64,000 bases of DNA from NCBI GenBank assembly GCA_016647705.1, contig CM028333.1, forward strand, positions 12,483,616 through 12,547,615, given 5' to 3'. The notes under the pieces were generated by a model. That model searched no databases and was not told where the DNA came from. It saw only the letters and a list, made by a program, of their open reading frames with translations. This DNA comes from Eucommia ulmoides (taxonomy: Eukaryota > Streptophyta > Magnoliopsida > Garryales > Eucommiaceae). The translations under genes were made by a program, and so were the position numbers. Positions 1 through 10,954 of the stretch are shown piece by piece. Position 1 is the first letter of the stretch. Each line of letters begins with the position of its first letter.

Positions 1-98
1 GTGAGGTTGCTGCCCAAAGGTAAAGTCGCTTCACCGATGTGGAAACGATTATCCACCAATTATAGGGCACGAGTGGAGCGACGGGACTCCCTACCGAG

Positions 99-645
99 GT
101 GAGTCCCCTTTCAGAGAGGACATCCTGGATGAGGTGGTGCCTTACATATTCACCCACCCCCCAGATGACTTCTTATGACAGGACCTTAAACCCGGTAGAT
201 CATCTCTCCATCTTCAAGTCCCATATGTACATGCACACCGTATCCGTGGCTCTGAGGTGTAAGTCATTTTCGCTCACAAGTTTTCCAATCATGGTTTAAA
301 GACTTGGCCCTAGCCTCAATCTCCACTTTCTTTTAGCTCGAGTAACTTTTCCTTGCTCAGTTCAGCCGCTCTCGACGAAGGCTGAAGACCATAACACATA
401 TCCTCGCTCTCCAGTAGGAGCTCGAAGAGAACCTTGGTGACTACGTGGATAGATTTGAGAGAGAGTCAATTGCATGCAAGGACCTCTTAAACGTTGTAGC
501 CTTGAACGCCTTCATCAATGGACTTAGGCATAGAAGGTTGTCCTATGACCTCTGCTCGAACCTTGCCCCCAATCTCCGTGCAGTTCTGGACCACGATACC
601 CACTTCTACAATACCGACCTGAGGATCGCAGCCAGAAGAAAGTGA
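99..645 (+). pseudogene. gag capsid fossil of Tat-like element, copy 1
   Basis: Broken remnant of the retrotransposon gag (capsid) domain. Visible family signatures are the 'PVDHLSIFKSHMYMH' opening and, further on, 'VALNAFINGLRHRRLSYDL', which match in order the gag of the second copy at 41872-42327 ('PIDHLSMFKSHMDMQ', 'VALNAFVDGLRHQKLSYDL'). Such proteins package the element RNA in the cytoplasm. It is a fossil with a few breaks and is not expected to make protein. Confidence 0.7.
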
Positions 646-1009
646 GAAGGGGTTATGAGTAAAGAAAAAAGAACATAAGGGCCCTGGCAAGGCATGGAGC
701 TCGAAGAGGTTCCAAGAAGATAAGTCATGGAGCCCTGCCAAGCTCCACTTTTTGAGACGTCTTTGCTCGAATATCTCCAGAGAATAACACACTTAAAGCT
801 CATCCGAGCTCAACTCCCAAATTGCTCGGTTATTCCCTGCTCGGCCATCCCCTGTTCGATAATCCCCTACTTGATCCGGACTCCCGAGTAGATCCTAGAG
901 TCATTACCAATGGGAGACCTCTAGGCTTCATTCGAGCTCAAGCTTGAGTTCTACCACAACTGAAGACATGCTATAGAAGAGTGCTTCAAGTCAAGGATCG
1001 AGCACAGCA

Positions 1010-1586
1010 CAGAGACGGAGCCAAGCAGTCATCTATCCCACCATGGATGGAGACGAGTAGCTTTCTAGCTTATCTACAAATGCGGTACAGAGACGAAGCT
1101 GAGCAGCCCTCCGTCCCACCATGGACTGAGTTGAGCAACCCTTCAGCTGTTCTACAAGCGAAGCTCAAAGGAGGATCCGAGCGGCCCTTCATCCCACCAT
1201 GGATGGAGACAAGCAGCCCTTCAGCCTATCTACAAATGCGACACAGAGGTAAAACCGAGCAACCCTTATTCCTACAATGGATAAAGTGGGACAGAGATGA
1301 GCAACCTTCTAGCCTATCTACAAGTGAAGCGCAGAGGCGAAGTCGAGAAACCATTCATCATTTCTACAAGTGTGGCACAGAGGTGGAGCCAAGAAACCCT
1401 CCATCCCACCACAAGCAAGGTCGAGCATCCCTCCAGTCGATCTACAAGTAAAGCTCTGGGGCGGAGCCGAGCAGCCCTCTGTCCCGCCATAGACGAGAAC
1501 AATCAACCCTCTAGTCGATCTACGAGTAAAGTATAGAGGTGGAGCCAAGCAGCCCTTCATCCTACCATAGATGAGAACGAGCTACC
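1010..1586. repeat. 78-bp minisatellite inside Tat-like copy 1
   Basis: A tandem array whose unit begins around 'cagagacggagcc' and contains a 'catcccaccatgg' core. The first four units start at 1010, 1088, 1166 and 1244, exactly 78 bp apart (26 codons, so reading frame is kept between units). Later units are more degenerate. The array resumes after the solo LTR, up to about 3425. Internal tandem repeats are a known trait of Tat/Ogre-type elements and can seed satellites; this array looks private to copy 1, since copy 2 has a different 60-bp array. Confidence 0.8.
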
Positions 1587-1784
1587 TGATAGGTGTAGAA
1601 TACCTATCTAATTCTAAACCGAATTTTTTAGTTTTCCAGTATTTTATTTAAGTTTGAATATCTTTTTAGCTGTTTTTATTAGTCAGAAGTAGGGACATAA
1701 ACAATCGGCAAACTGAGTGAAATGGTGGAAAAAGCGGTAGCCAAAAGATAAAAAAAATGTGGTTTCAAAGAACAGCGCAAATCT

Positions 1785-2365
1785 GCCTAGGCGAAGTTTT
1801 CACCGCCTAGGCGAAAATCCATCAGAAAGTTACAAATGTTGAAATGTTGAAATCCGCCTAGGCGAAGTTTCCACCGCCTAGGCGGAAATCCGTCAGAACG
1901 TTAAAAGCGCTGAGAAGTTGAAATCCGCCTAGGCGAAGTTTCCACCGCCTAGGCAGAAATCCATTAGAAAGTTGCAACGGCTGAAATGTTGAAATCCACC
2001 TAGGCGAAGTTTCCACCGCCTAGGTGAAAATCCGTCAGAAGGTTGAAAGCGCTGAGAAGTTGAAATCCGCCTAGGCGAAGTTTCCACCGCCTAGGCAGAA
2101 ATCCATCAGAAAGTTGTAAGGGCTGAAATGTTAAAATCCGCCTAGGCTAAGTTTCCATCGCCTAGGCGGAAATCCGTCAGAACGCTGGAAGTGCTGAACT
2201 GCTGAAATCCGCCTAGGCAAAGTTTCTACCGCCTAGGCAAAAATCCATCAGAAAGAAAGAAGACCAAGAAGTTAGTCCTCTGCCTAGGCGAATAAACCAT
2301 CGCCTAGGCGAATTTCTAACAGACTAAAACTCCGCCTAGGCGAAGTTTCTACCGCCTAGGCACAT
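1785..2365. repeat. 71-bp tandem array of CCTAGG palindromes
   Basis: Eight units start at 1785, 1856, 1927, 1998, 2069, 2140, 2211 and 2282, each 71 bp apart, then a shorter end unit at 2334. Each unit has two copies of the self-complementary word CGCCTAGGCG, separated by about ten bases ('aagtttccac' type spacer). The pair can also fold on itself as a hairpin with an 11-bp stem (CCGCCTAGGCG against CGCCTAGGCGG). The array sits 50 to 630 bp upstream of a TATA-like box inside the LTR, where a U3 enhancer would be. The palindromes are better kept than the spacers between units. Confidence 0.9.
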
Positions 2366-2416
2366 TTCGCAGAACAGTCTAAAATATCTGTTTAGATATT
2401 TTTGAACCCCTAGGCC

Positions 2417-2424
2417 TATTTATA
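2417..2424 (+). promoter_or_regulatory. TATA-like box of solo LTR copy 1
   Basis: TATTTATA followed by CCCC, about 50 bp after the palindrome array, is the best core-promoter candidate in this LTR. A telo-box-like AAACCCTAACCC lies about 35 bp downstream, where transcription would start. Promoter activity is inferred from position only. Confidence 0.45.
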
Positions 2425-4090
2425 CCCCTTTCCCATGTCTGAAAAAGGTTGTTGATAAACCCTAACCCTAGTAGAGAGTTCTTAAGCTATATTTTGAAGA
2501 TCAAGAAGGAGATTCATCATTCGGGTAAAAAAGAATCACTTGTAGACCGATCATTAGCGACAGTGACCCGTTTCACTTTCAGATTTTATCGTTCTTCTCT
2601 TGTTTTTATCTTTGTAATTACTTTTTCATATCTAAGAATGTTGAATCCCTCTTATTTTGTATGGCATATGGCTAAAATCTTATAGTATTAGTTAAATGTT
2701 ACTTAGGTGTAGTTGAAATCATGTAATTATTTAGTTGAATGAATTAATATTACTTTAATGTGTTGTTTGTCTAAATCCGATTGTGTTTACCATTATTCTT
2801 GATATTATGCTTGTGTTGATAAACCGAGAATACAGGGTTTGACACTCGGGAGAGGTAACCCTGGATTCGGACTAGGGTAAATACAACGTAACGTTCTAAT
2901 GACCGGGAGGGCGTTAAAACGTATGCAATCTATGACGTTGGCTAAAGACTCACGCGACCTAGAGTCGCAAAGGCGTTGAAGGGGAATTCTTCGTTGACAC
3001 GAAATCATCTAATCCGCCGTCTTACACTCGGGAGAGGTAGCGAAGAAGTTATCGATACAGAGATTGTCGGAATAGATAGAAAACTATTATAGCTAACTAA
3101 ATGACGTCGATTATGTATTATGTGAAAGAAATCAATACCTAAGTAATTAGTGTAATTAGAACTAACCTAATAGTTGTCGTTTATCTTAGTATATTAAATA
3201 GAAAACAAACAAATTTTGATTAGTCAAGATAATATGAAAATATTTAAATCAAAATACTCAACCGAATTACATGTCATTCCCAGTGGAACGATATCCGATC
3301 TTACAAGATCTATTATATTAAAACTAGACCTCGTATACTTGCGAGTAGTCAATACCGCGAGGACGATGGTGTGAATCCTTGCGCGTACACTACCCTCCAA
3401 TATATCTACAAGAAGAAGTGGTATCCCGGCGTAAAGCATTAAGGGTGATAACCGGACCCCCTACATAGGTCGATAGTTCGTACCCGGAGCCAGACCAAGG
3501 TCATCCACCAAGGGTGGGGCATCGATCAGGTCTGAGGACCTATGGTTGAGCATCAAACACTTAACAGCCAAGCTGAGCTTAGGCGACATAAAGGAACGAT
3601 GCCCCTGTAAGGGCCAAATTGGGATAACCCGAAAAGGCTCAAGGATGAGCCCCACTAAGGAGAACCCACCTGTGACCAGCCATAGGGGACCAACCACAGT
3701 GTTGCACCTCTAGGGAATACAAGGGCTAGATGCCATGCGAGTACTACCCTCGGCACAACCTACCAACCGAGCTCGCCTTCCTCAACTCAGGTACTAGGCT
3801 GGGGGGGCACGAAAGTCATAAATATGGTAAGAGAACACCTATTTAGGGAGAAATGGGAGTTTAAGAACGTAAAGCTATAAAAAAATTTGGCAAAAACAAC
3901 ACCACATCCTCGAAAATGACTGAACAAAAACCTAGTCTTGTCAAGCTCTGAGACTGAGCAGAGTCTGGCCAGGAAAAAGAAAACGAGACATTAAGATGCC
4001 AAGTTGAGCACAGGAAAACCAACCAAGATCGGTTGGTTGAACTGAGCTTAGGAACCCTTCCGTAGTTGAGCGCAAATCATGCGGTGTCAA

Positions 4091-4700
4091 AGCAGAGAGA
4101 AAACCTCTAAGGAATGCACCTATGCTAAAACAAGAAGGGAATTCTAAAAATCTCTCAAGTTATGGGATTCATCCGGTCAGAACTCAATAATGTCGAGATC
4201 TAAAACCGGGCAGAATTCATGCAGGAAAATTACGGGACAAGAACTCGATCTTTCGAGCTAGTTTAAGACTCACCGGGCTCGGGTACCAAGCAGAACCCAA
4301 CAATACAAGATGAAAGTGTGGCCCTCTCCTCTCCTAAAGTTCTACCATGCTGAGCTTAGGCACTGTGCCTAACTCAAGTTCCAAATCGAGCTCACACAAC
4401 CTGTGGAGCTCAGGACAACTAACAACTTTCGGGCGGCATTGACATAAAAGGAGACCCTTAACGACACATCTAACCCTAAACAGGAAGAGAAATAAAAATC
4501 TACAAGTCATGGGAGTTGGCCGGTCAGAGCTCCATACCGTCGAGCTCCGAGATTGGGCAGAGTTCAGATATGAAGGCCGTGGGACAAGAATTCAATCCGT
4601 CGATCTAGGCTAACTCTCACAGTTCTCGGGTACCGAATAGACCCCGATAGTATAAAGTAAAGTGATGGTCCTTTCCTAGAGATTCTACCAAATGAAAGAC
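4091..4700. repeat. Tandem duplication, about 347-bp unit
   Basis: Two diverged units, about 4091-4437 and 4438-4700. Matching landmarks are 'catccggtcagaactc' (about 4170) and 'ggccggtcagagctcc' (about 4517), and the 'gggacaagaa' plus 'tctcgggtacc' motifs that follow in both. The second unit is incomplete. Confidence 0.6.
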
Positions 4701-6121
4701 AAAAATGGCCAAAAATGGTTCAAGTCCGTGAGAAAGCTCGAGTTGAATTGGAAGATCATCCTGAGCCAAAGGCCCGTGCTGGGCTCAAGGACTGTGCCGA
4801 TCTCAGAAATAGAACCTATTAAGAACTTCTAATCTTAGATCGTTCAAGATTGTTCTCCGATTTGACCCTGTTCGGCCATATAAAAAAGGGTAATCAATGA
4901 AGACTTCCTGAGCTCAGATCGTTCGAGCCCAGCCTCTGATCTGGACCTATTCAGCCGTGTCAAAAAAGGTAACCTCTAAAAGCCAACCGAGCTCAACTCT
5001 CCCACCAGGTACCATAACGAACCCGAAGCCTAACCCCTCGACACTAACTCACCAATATTAACTCGTGCTTGGGATTGAGGGGTAGGAGAGCCATGGCTGT
5101 AGAAGAGTCGATCTATCCGACAGAGCGATAGGAATGAATGGCAACATCAAAACGTAAAATATGCACACCGCCTTACCGCGCTATCCTTGTCCAGCAGGTT
5201 TTACATGGTGATCCTTCCCAAAGGCGTCGTCCAACGGTTCAGACTCTACGCCCCTTGGCTAGGATCATTAAGTTTTGCAGGTACTACTTTTTCGTGCTAC
5301 TCCTAGCCGGTAGGGTTCAGAAGCGCCTTCCAAAAAGTACCAAGCAGAACCTCTCCCTTATAGGATCAACTTTTTGATGACTCAGAACGTTCCAAGCAGG
5401 GTCTTCTTCTAAACGGTTAATTGACCCAAAGAGGACATTACAATTCATTGAAGAATCTCGACCTCATGATTCGAGCTCCGACCTCCGAGTACCCTTTATT
5501 TGGTAAATGCCAAATGGTAGACCCCTCAGGTAAGCTCCGACCAAAGTTCGCCGACCAGAGGTCAGGGGATTTCTCAAAGCATATCTGTCTGTTTTTCAAG
5601 CAAGACTACCATCATCTGCTCAGGATTTACCGGACAAAGCTAGAGATCAAGCAAAGGTATGGAAAAATAATTAAAGAAAAACATTCAACACTAGGAGTTC
5701 CCCGACCAAAGTTCACTGCCCAGAAGATTGTTGATCAGAGCTCCTCGAAAGACATTTGAGCCTTCGTCATGTGATCTCCGATAAGGGCTCTTACCCCTCC
5801 GACCAGAGAACGAGGAAATGCTCCGCCTCAGCTCGATCATCGTCAAAATAGGTAAAATGAAAAAAAAAAATTGAAAAAAAATTAAAAAAATTGCTAAAAC
5901 AAAAGAATTTCGACCAACTCACCAAAAATGACCAACCTGAGCTCAGTCTCTAATCTGACTCTAATAGAGCACCTCAAAAAAAGAGAGAACCTTTAAAGAC
6001 CTCATGAGCTCAAATCATCTTAGCTCAATTTTCGATCTAACCCTGCTCGATTGTCATCGCCAAGGGGAAAATCACTGGGCTTTGCCCGAGCTCGAGCTTT
6101 TGATCCACTTATGCTCATATG

Positions 6122-6145
6122 TATATATATATATATATATATATA
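6122..6145. repeat. (TA)n microsatellite
   Basis: A pure TA run of about 12 repeats inside the 3' part of Tat-like copy 1. Confidence 0.9.
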
Positions 6146-6355
6146 AAATTGAGCTAACCATAGCAAAGATTTTCGATCAGAGCTCTGCCCACTACCTAGG
6201 GGAGGATGGTACAGGTAACAAGTGTTTTGAAATTGTACAAGTCTGAGTTTTGTGCCAACCTAGGACCACCGACCTCCGGTCTGGCATCAGCGCCAAACAC
6301 AACTACCACTACTCTCCAGTACCTCGTACCTTACTACTAAGGAGTCGGGGGCAAC

Positions 6356-7155
6356 TGATAATGGTAAAATTTGGTCACCCCTAAATCACCCATTGAAGGC
6401 CTACATGTGGACTGACGTTCTGACCAAGTTAGGCTGAATGGACAACCAGGGGACGACCGACCAGGGGGTGGCCGACCAAAGGATGGTTAAAGAGGAATGG
6501 CCGAGCTCAGACCTTAAGACCTGAATGAGCTCAGACCTCAACCCTTTGCCAAGCTCAAACATCATAACCTGGCCGATCTCAAACCCAAAGACTTGGTTGA
6601 GCTCAAACCTCGGACTTAGCCGAGCTTGAACCTCATGATCTGAGCTCCAAACAAATGATAGAAGATGACCAAGCAGACCCATCTGAGGGGTTTTTGCATA
6701 GTGCTAACCAAAGCATGCTGACCAGAGGTCACTAACCAGAATCTTCCGACCAGAGTTCTCTGGACAAATCTCCATGGGCTCTCCTAATGGGGAAAAAAGA
6801 CCAAGCCCATCAATGTGAACTCTCCATTTGTATAAATACTATATTATTTCAATGCCAGAAAAAAATACTAAAGTACTGCTCAACCTCTAATTTGAAGTAT
6901 ATCAACGCTTCTCCCCCGAGCACTTACTCTTATGCCAGAGAAACTTTACCAGGCCAAGCCCCAATGGGTTCTTGTGCAGATACATCTTGGAGCTCAGCTT
7001 AGGTTAGACAGACAGAGACCTTAGATCTCGGACATCTCTGAATGGATTGACCAAAAAGGATAGAACTTAGGACTTCTCCTCTCCACCTCAGAATGGAAAA
7101 GACACGTGTTCTCCAACTGGACCATAACGTTAGTGCGCACCAATTTTTGACATCA
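6356..7155 (+). repeat. 3' LTR of Tat-like copy 1
   Basis: An 800-bp segment starting TGATAATGG right after a purine-rich tract and a GGCAAC, and ending GACATCA. Length and 5' sequence agree with the 790-bp LTRs of copy 2 (which start 'taatgagggtaatttgggc' after the same ggcaac). A TATA-like 'tataaata' lies near 6831. Confidence 0.65.
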
Positions 7156-7174
7156 ATAGCCATTATTCAAAAAT

Positions 7175-7250
7175 TAAAATGATACCATATGAAGCGTTGT
7201 ATAGACGAAGATGCAGAACTCCATATGTTGGACTAAAGTTAGAGAACAAA
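7175..7250 (+). pseudogene. Chromovirus integrase scrap
   Basis: A 24-residue stretch including 'PYEALYRRRCRTP', the well-known C-terminal integrase motif of Ty3/gypsy chromoviruses. Nothing else of the element remains next to it, so it is an isolated scrap wedged between the Tat-like 3' LTR and a Mutator-like end. Confidence 0.65.
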
Positions 7251-7261
7251 AATTGTTGATG

Positions 7262-7515
7262 ATAACCTCGAGTTTTATTCAAATTTTACTTTAAACCCGA
7301 GGTAGCCAACCCCGGGTTTGCTTGGAACCCCCACAACCACTTTTATTCTTTTCTCCTTCCTTTCTGCAGAACATTTATCTCCTCTCTTCCTCTTCTCCTC
7401 CATTTCTTCTTCTTCTCCATCATCTCTTTCTCCTCGTCTCCATTTTCTTCTTTCCCATTTCTCTACTCTTCCCATTCAAGAAAAAATTAAATTATCAACA
7501 TTATAATTTATAATT
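7262..7515. mobile_element. Mutator-like element end fragment
   Basis: Contains 'aaccccgggtttgc' (7308-7321) and a related block at 7290-7307, followed by a CT-rich stretch (7340-7480). In reverse complement this is the same arrangement as 31690-32040 (GA-rich stretch, then aaccccgggttt blocks). I infer it is an end of the same Mutator-like family, carrying the terminal repeat and 5' leader only. No transposase is attached. Confidence 0.45.
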
Positions 7516-7594
7516 ATAAATAAAATTTCAAAATTAATATATTTATCATATATAATCATTGTTTTAAAAATATATTTAAAGAATAAAATATTTA

Positions 7595-8410
7595 AGGGCC
7601 ACTTACATTTTAAACCCTCTAACTATTGACAGATTTCTAAGTAGTTCTCCTAAGTTTTTGCAATTAATTTTAAACCCTCTACGTATGAACACAATCTTAA
7701 AAGGTCCTTCATTTAGATTTTTCATCCAAACTAACAGAATTAAGAGGCAAAATAGTAATTTTATGTTTTTTCATTTTTAATCATTTTTCTCTTCTTCTTT
7801 TTTTTTTTTTTTTCTCTTTTTCTCTCATTGTTTTCCTTTTTTCTTCCTCCTTCTTCATGTGACCAACCTCTGTCTCTCTCCACCACCTTTTTTTGCCACC
7901 ACTGCCTCCATCGACAAAGCTACCACCCCGCCACCACTAATGCCACCAAACACCTAAACCACCATCCCCCATATAATAGGGGTGAACTACCCCCTATTGT
8001 AGGGGTGGTTCAGGTGGTTGGAGGCATTGGTGGAAATGGGGTAGTGGCTTCATCGGTGGCAATGGAGGCGAAAGAAGTTGGTAGAGAGAGAGATGTTGAT
8101 GACAAGAAGAAAAAATAAAAAGAGAAAATAAAAGAAAAAAGAGAAAAATGATTAAAAAATGAAAAAAAAAATAGAAAACTACTATTTTGTCATTTGATTA
8201 TGTTAGTTTGGAGGGAAAATCTAACAGAAGGACTTTTAAAACTGTGTTCATACGAGACGGTTTAAAATAAAACGCAGATTAAACGAGTATTCATAAATAT
8301 CATATTGTAATCATAAATAACTTAAAACAAGTATTCATAAATATCATATTGTAATAGAAGGACCTTTTAAAACTGTGTTCATACGTAGAGGGTTTATGAA
8401 TACTCTTTTA
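7595..8410. mobile_element. Inverted-repeat (MITE/foldback-like) element
   Basis: Long terminal inverted repeats face each other: 7655-7790 ('taaaccctctacgtatgaac', 'ccaaactaacagaatt') against 8125-8275 ('ttagtttggagggaaaatc', 'actgtgttcatacgagacgg'). The centre (7800-8110) is a T-rich then GC-richer spacer with no recognisable protein. A second partial copy of the right end, with a direct repeat of 'gtattcataaatatcat', follows at 8282-8410. Superfamily not decided; Mutator-type is most likely from the long inverted repeats. Confidence 0.6.
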
Positions 8411-9638
8411 AAACTATAATTACATAAACGAGTATTCGACATAATCTTAAAGTGAAACAACTTAAATTAATCATAAATATTTGTTGGCCTAGTGAGCTAC
8501 CCAAGAGGGGGTGAATTAGGTAGTATTAAGTAATTATCAGAATATAATACTTCAAAAATTAAATAATTAATTCTATCATAAAATTAATTATTATCTTTTA
8601 TAGCAGCGGATATGTGTTATCTACTAGGTTCACACCCAAATAACAAAATATAAACAATATAAATAGTACAGCATACAAAAATTTATACTGGTTCATCAAG
8701 CTACTCTTGGTTAATCCAGTCCCCCGAGCTCCGCAGAGAGTCGTACCCACTAAACTCAAGATTCTTTTAAAGGTAGGAACCAAACCCTCACAAAGATTCT
8801 TTTCGCAGGCTCATAATCAACATTTATAATTCTTTTTCACAAGCTAAGGAATAACCTCTATATTTTTATCAGGTGGAAGATTAACCTAATTTTATTACAG
8901 GGAGAATCACGACCTAATTCTTTTTATACCTTAGGCTCAAGAATTAAACCTCACACAAACACGCTCCAAATATCATTTTACCTGGAAATGATTAAACTGT
9001 TACAATTCACTTACAAATTCAATCAATGAAGAATTAACACCTAATCGGTAGTAGCAATATTCCACAATAAATATTTCTCGAGAACAAATCTCAAGAAAGA
9101 TTTCACAATGCACTCAGCATGATTACTCTTAGAAAGCACGAAAACTGAATAACTCAGAATGATTTGGATTATCTTGATCTTATATCCATTAACATGAGAA
9201 ATTCGTAGGTCTGTTTAAAGCCACTTGAAACAAGCTCTATAACGGCTAGTTCTTATAAATCATGACATTTAATTACACCAATAGACCCTCTATATCATAA
9301 TGATTCATTCCTGATATAATTCACTTAAAATATCTCTTAAAATATTCAATTAAGTCTCTCAAACTTTTACTCAAATTCAATTAGATAAGATTGAAACAAT
9401 TTCATGTACCAAATTAAGAAATATCAAAACTACTTAAACCATATCTATAGCGATATTTAAATATTAATTAAATAGCTCAAAACCATTCTGATCCCTAAGA
9501 TATCTCGCATATCTTAACCATAAAACGGCTAGTAACTGCTATTTTTTGAATAAAATCCAAAATTTCATAAATCCTGAAACAGCTCTATTTGTCGACCGAC
9601 TAAAGCCCATCTGTCGACTGCCGAATTCAGGATTTAGC

Positions 9639-10940
9639 TGATAGGTATAATTTATCTATTTATTTCCTAGCTGGTTTTGATAGTTTTCGAGTACTTTTAT
9701 AGCATTTTATTATATTTTAATACGTTTTTATTTATTTTGTTATAAATTAGCTATTTGGGGTGAAAAGGGACTAAAATGGTCCATAAACGAGCAAGTTGGT
9801 AGAAAAACGGTGAAGAAAAATAATAAAAAATCCAAATTTTGAACCTACATCCTCCGCTACAGCGGTGAAAATATAGAGAGTTGCTGAATGCTCCACCGCT
9901 GCAGCGGTCACCCGCCAGAATCCTACCGACCTATCCACCGCTGTAGCGGTCAACACCAAATTTTTTAGGATATTTTGAGATATTTTGAATATTATAAATA
10001 TCATCCCACTTTTCCCCAAACAAAGGTTGAACTTTTCGGGAGTCTTAAGAGCTCCAAGGCCATTTGACCAATAGAAGATCACAACGCAAAGAAAGAAGAA
10101 TTGTTCTCGAAGCGATTTTAGCGACGGATCTTCGGATAATGGCTAGTCTCCTTGTTTCTCTCTTTCTCTCTTAGATTTGGTTGAATGTTTATATATGTTC
10201 AACTCGTTTCTAGTTGTATATAGGGCTACATCCATGTGTGGCTAAACATATATTGTCGAGGGACGATGTACTTCACAAAAACTCTGTTAATATAAAATCG
10301 ATGTTTTGTTAATGGTTGTTTATGTTTATCTAATTGTGTTTGCCGTTATTCCACGTTTATATGTTTGTTATGATATACTGAGAATACGGGGTTTGACACT
10401 CGGGAGAGGTAACCCCGGATTCGAACTAGGATTTAAACAGAGCAATGATCTAATAACCTGGGAGGAAGTTAGAAAGTGTGCAATCCGTGACGTTGGGACA
10501 AGACTCATGTGGCCAAGTGTCATATAGACGCTCGATAGGGACTTCGGCGTTGATGCAAAATCATATATTTATTCATTTTACACTCAGGAGAGATAGTGAA
10601 TGAGATTTCGATACCGAGATTGTCGGATAGGATGAACGCCGTTAATGTAAACTAGATTGAAACGAACACGTTTAAATGAATGAAGTTAATCCCTAGGAAA
10701 TAATTTCCCATAAACGTCGTACCACTATATTAGTATAATTAGTTTAATTAACTTAGTTTAGTATATTTTAATATAAAACTGCATTTTATCGCCTAAATAA
10801 AATTAGGTTATGATAATCGCAGTACTCAACGACCGTCTACACCAATCTCTGTGGATACGACAACCCTTACTCTTCCCAATCTATACTAAATTTGACCCGT
10901 ACACTTGCGGTGAAAGTAGCGACGTATTCATGCTCTACTA
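9639..10940 (+). mobile_element. Solo LTR, TGATAGG family, copy 2
   Basis: About 1302 bp starting TGATAGG, with the family block 'gaatacggggtttgacact' near 10382 and 'cgtacacttgcg' near the end, as in copy 1 (1587-3390). Copy C of the host LTR shows the uninterrupted site near 19275. Flanks TTAGC and GTAGC agree at four of five bases. It is shorter than copy 1 because it has three spaced palindromes (9854-9950) in place of the 71-bp array. TATA-like TATAAATA at 9993-10000. It landed within the GTCGAC-palindrome region of the host LTR. Confidence 0.75.
9854..9950. repeat. Three CCGCTNNAGCGG palindromes
   Basis: Self-complementary words at 9854-9865 (CCGCTACAGCGG), 9895-9908 (ACCGCTGCAGCGGT, perfect) and 9937-9950 (ACCGCTGTAGCGGT), spaced about 42 bp apart. 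They occupy the same relative place in the LTR as the CCTAGG array does in copy 1, ahead of the TATA-like box at 9993-10000, although the sequences are unrelated. Confidence 0.85.
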
Positions 10941-10954
10941 GTAGCTAAGCCAAA

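Larger units (their letters stand above)
1587..3390 (+). mobile_element. Solo LTR, TGATAGG family, copy 1, with TSD CTACC
   Basis: A 1804-bp segment that begins TGATAGG and ends GTACA, flanked by perfect 5-bp duplications CTACC (1582-1586 and 3391-3395). It shares its start and a diagnostic inner block ('gaatacagggtttgacact' near 2828) with the segment at 9639-10940. No coding sequence is seen, so it reads as a solo LTR left by recombination between two LTRs. It carries a 71-bp palindrome-rich array (1785-2365), a TATA-like box (2417-2424) and, downstream, a telo-box-like AAACCCTAA. The parent lineage is uncertain, probably Ty3/gypsy. It interrupts the 78-bp array of the Tat-like element. Confidence 0.8.
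3391..6355 (+). other. 3' non-coding part of Tat-like copy 1
   Basis: About 3 kb without recognisable pol domains. Blocks of it match the second copy: 3478-3760 resembles 46200-47340 (motif 'gaccaaggtcatccaccaag'), and the 'ctactcctagccgg' motif near 5295 recurs at 47880-48010. It includes a tandem duplication (4091-4700) and A-rich tracts near 5870. It ends in a purine tract (aaggagtcgggggc, about 6339-6352) typical of a polypurine primer next to the 3' LTR. Short open frames here have no recognisable domains. Confidence 0.6.
1..7155 (+). mobile_element. Tat-like Ty3/gypsy retrotransposon, copy 1 (5' end outside window)
   Basis: A broken Ty3/gypsy fossil whose 5' LTR lies to the left of the window. 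It holds a gag remnant (99-645), a poorly conserved stretch (646-1009) in which I recognise nothing, a 78-bp minisatellite (1010-1586), a long GC-richer 3' part (3391-6355) without recognisable protease, reverse transcriptase or integrase, and a 3' LTR (6356-7155). A solo LTR of another family (1587-3390) interrupts it. The gag and the 3' part resemble the element at 40253-51152, so both belong to one family. The absence of pol in both suggests a gag-only, non-autonomous group. Lineage (Tat) is inferred from gag style; it is old and has several breaks. Confidence 0.7.

Noticed and set aside
1785-2365. CRISPR-like regular array
   Set aside because: The spacing is regular but whole 71-bp units repeat, with no unique spacers, and the genome is a plant. 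It is a minisatellite within an LTR.
2456-2472. Telomere-like 'aaaccctaaccctag'
   Set aside because: Only about two repeats, too short for an interstitial telomere. Better seen as a telo-box-like promoter word.
7275-7513. Overlapping CT/GA-rich open frames
   Set aside because: Low-complexity leader of a Mutator-like end; both strands open.
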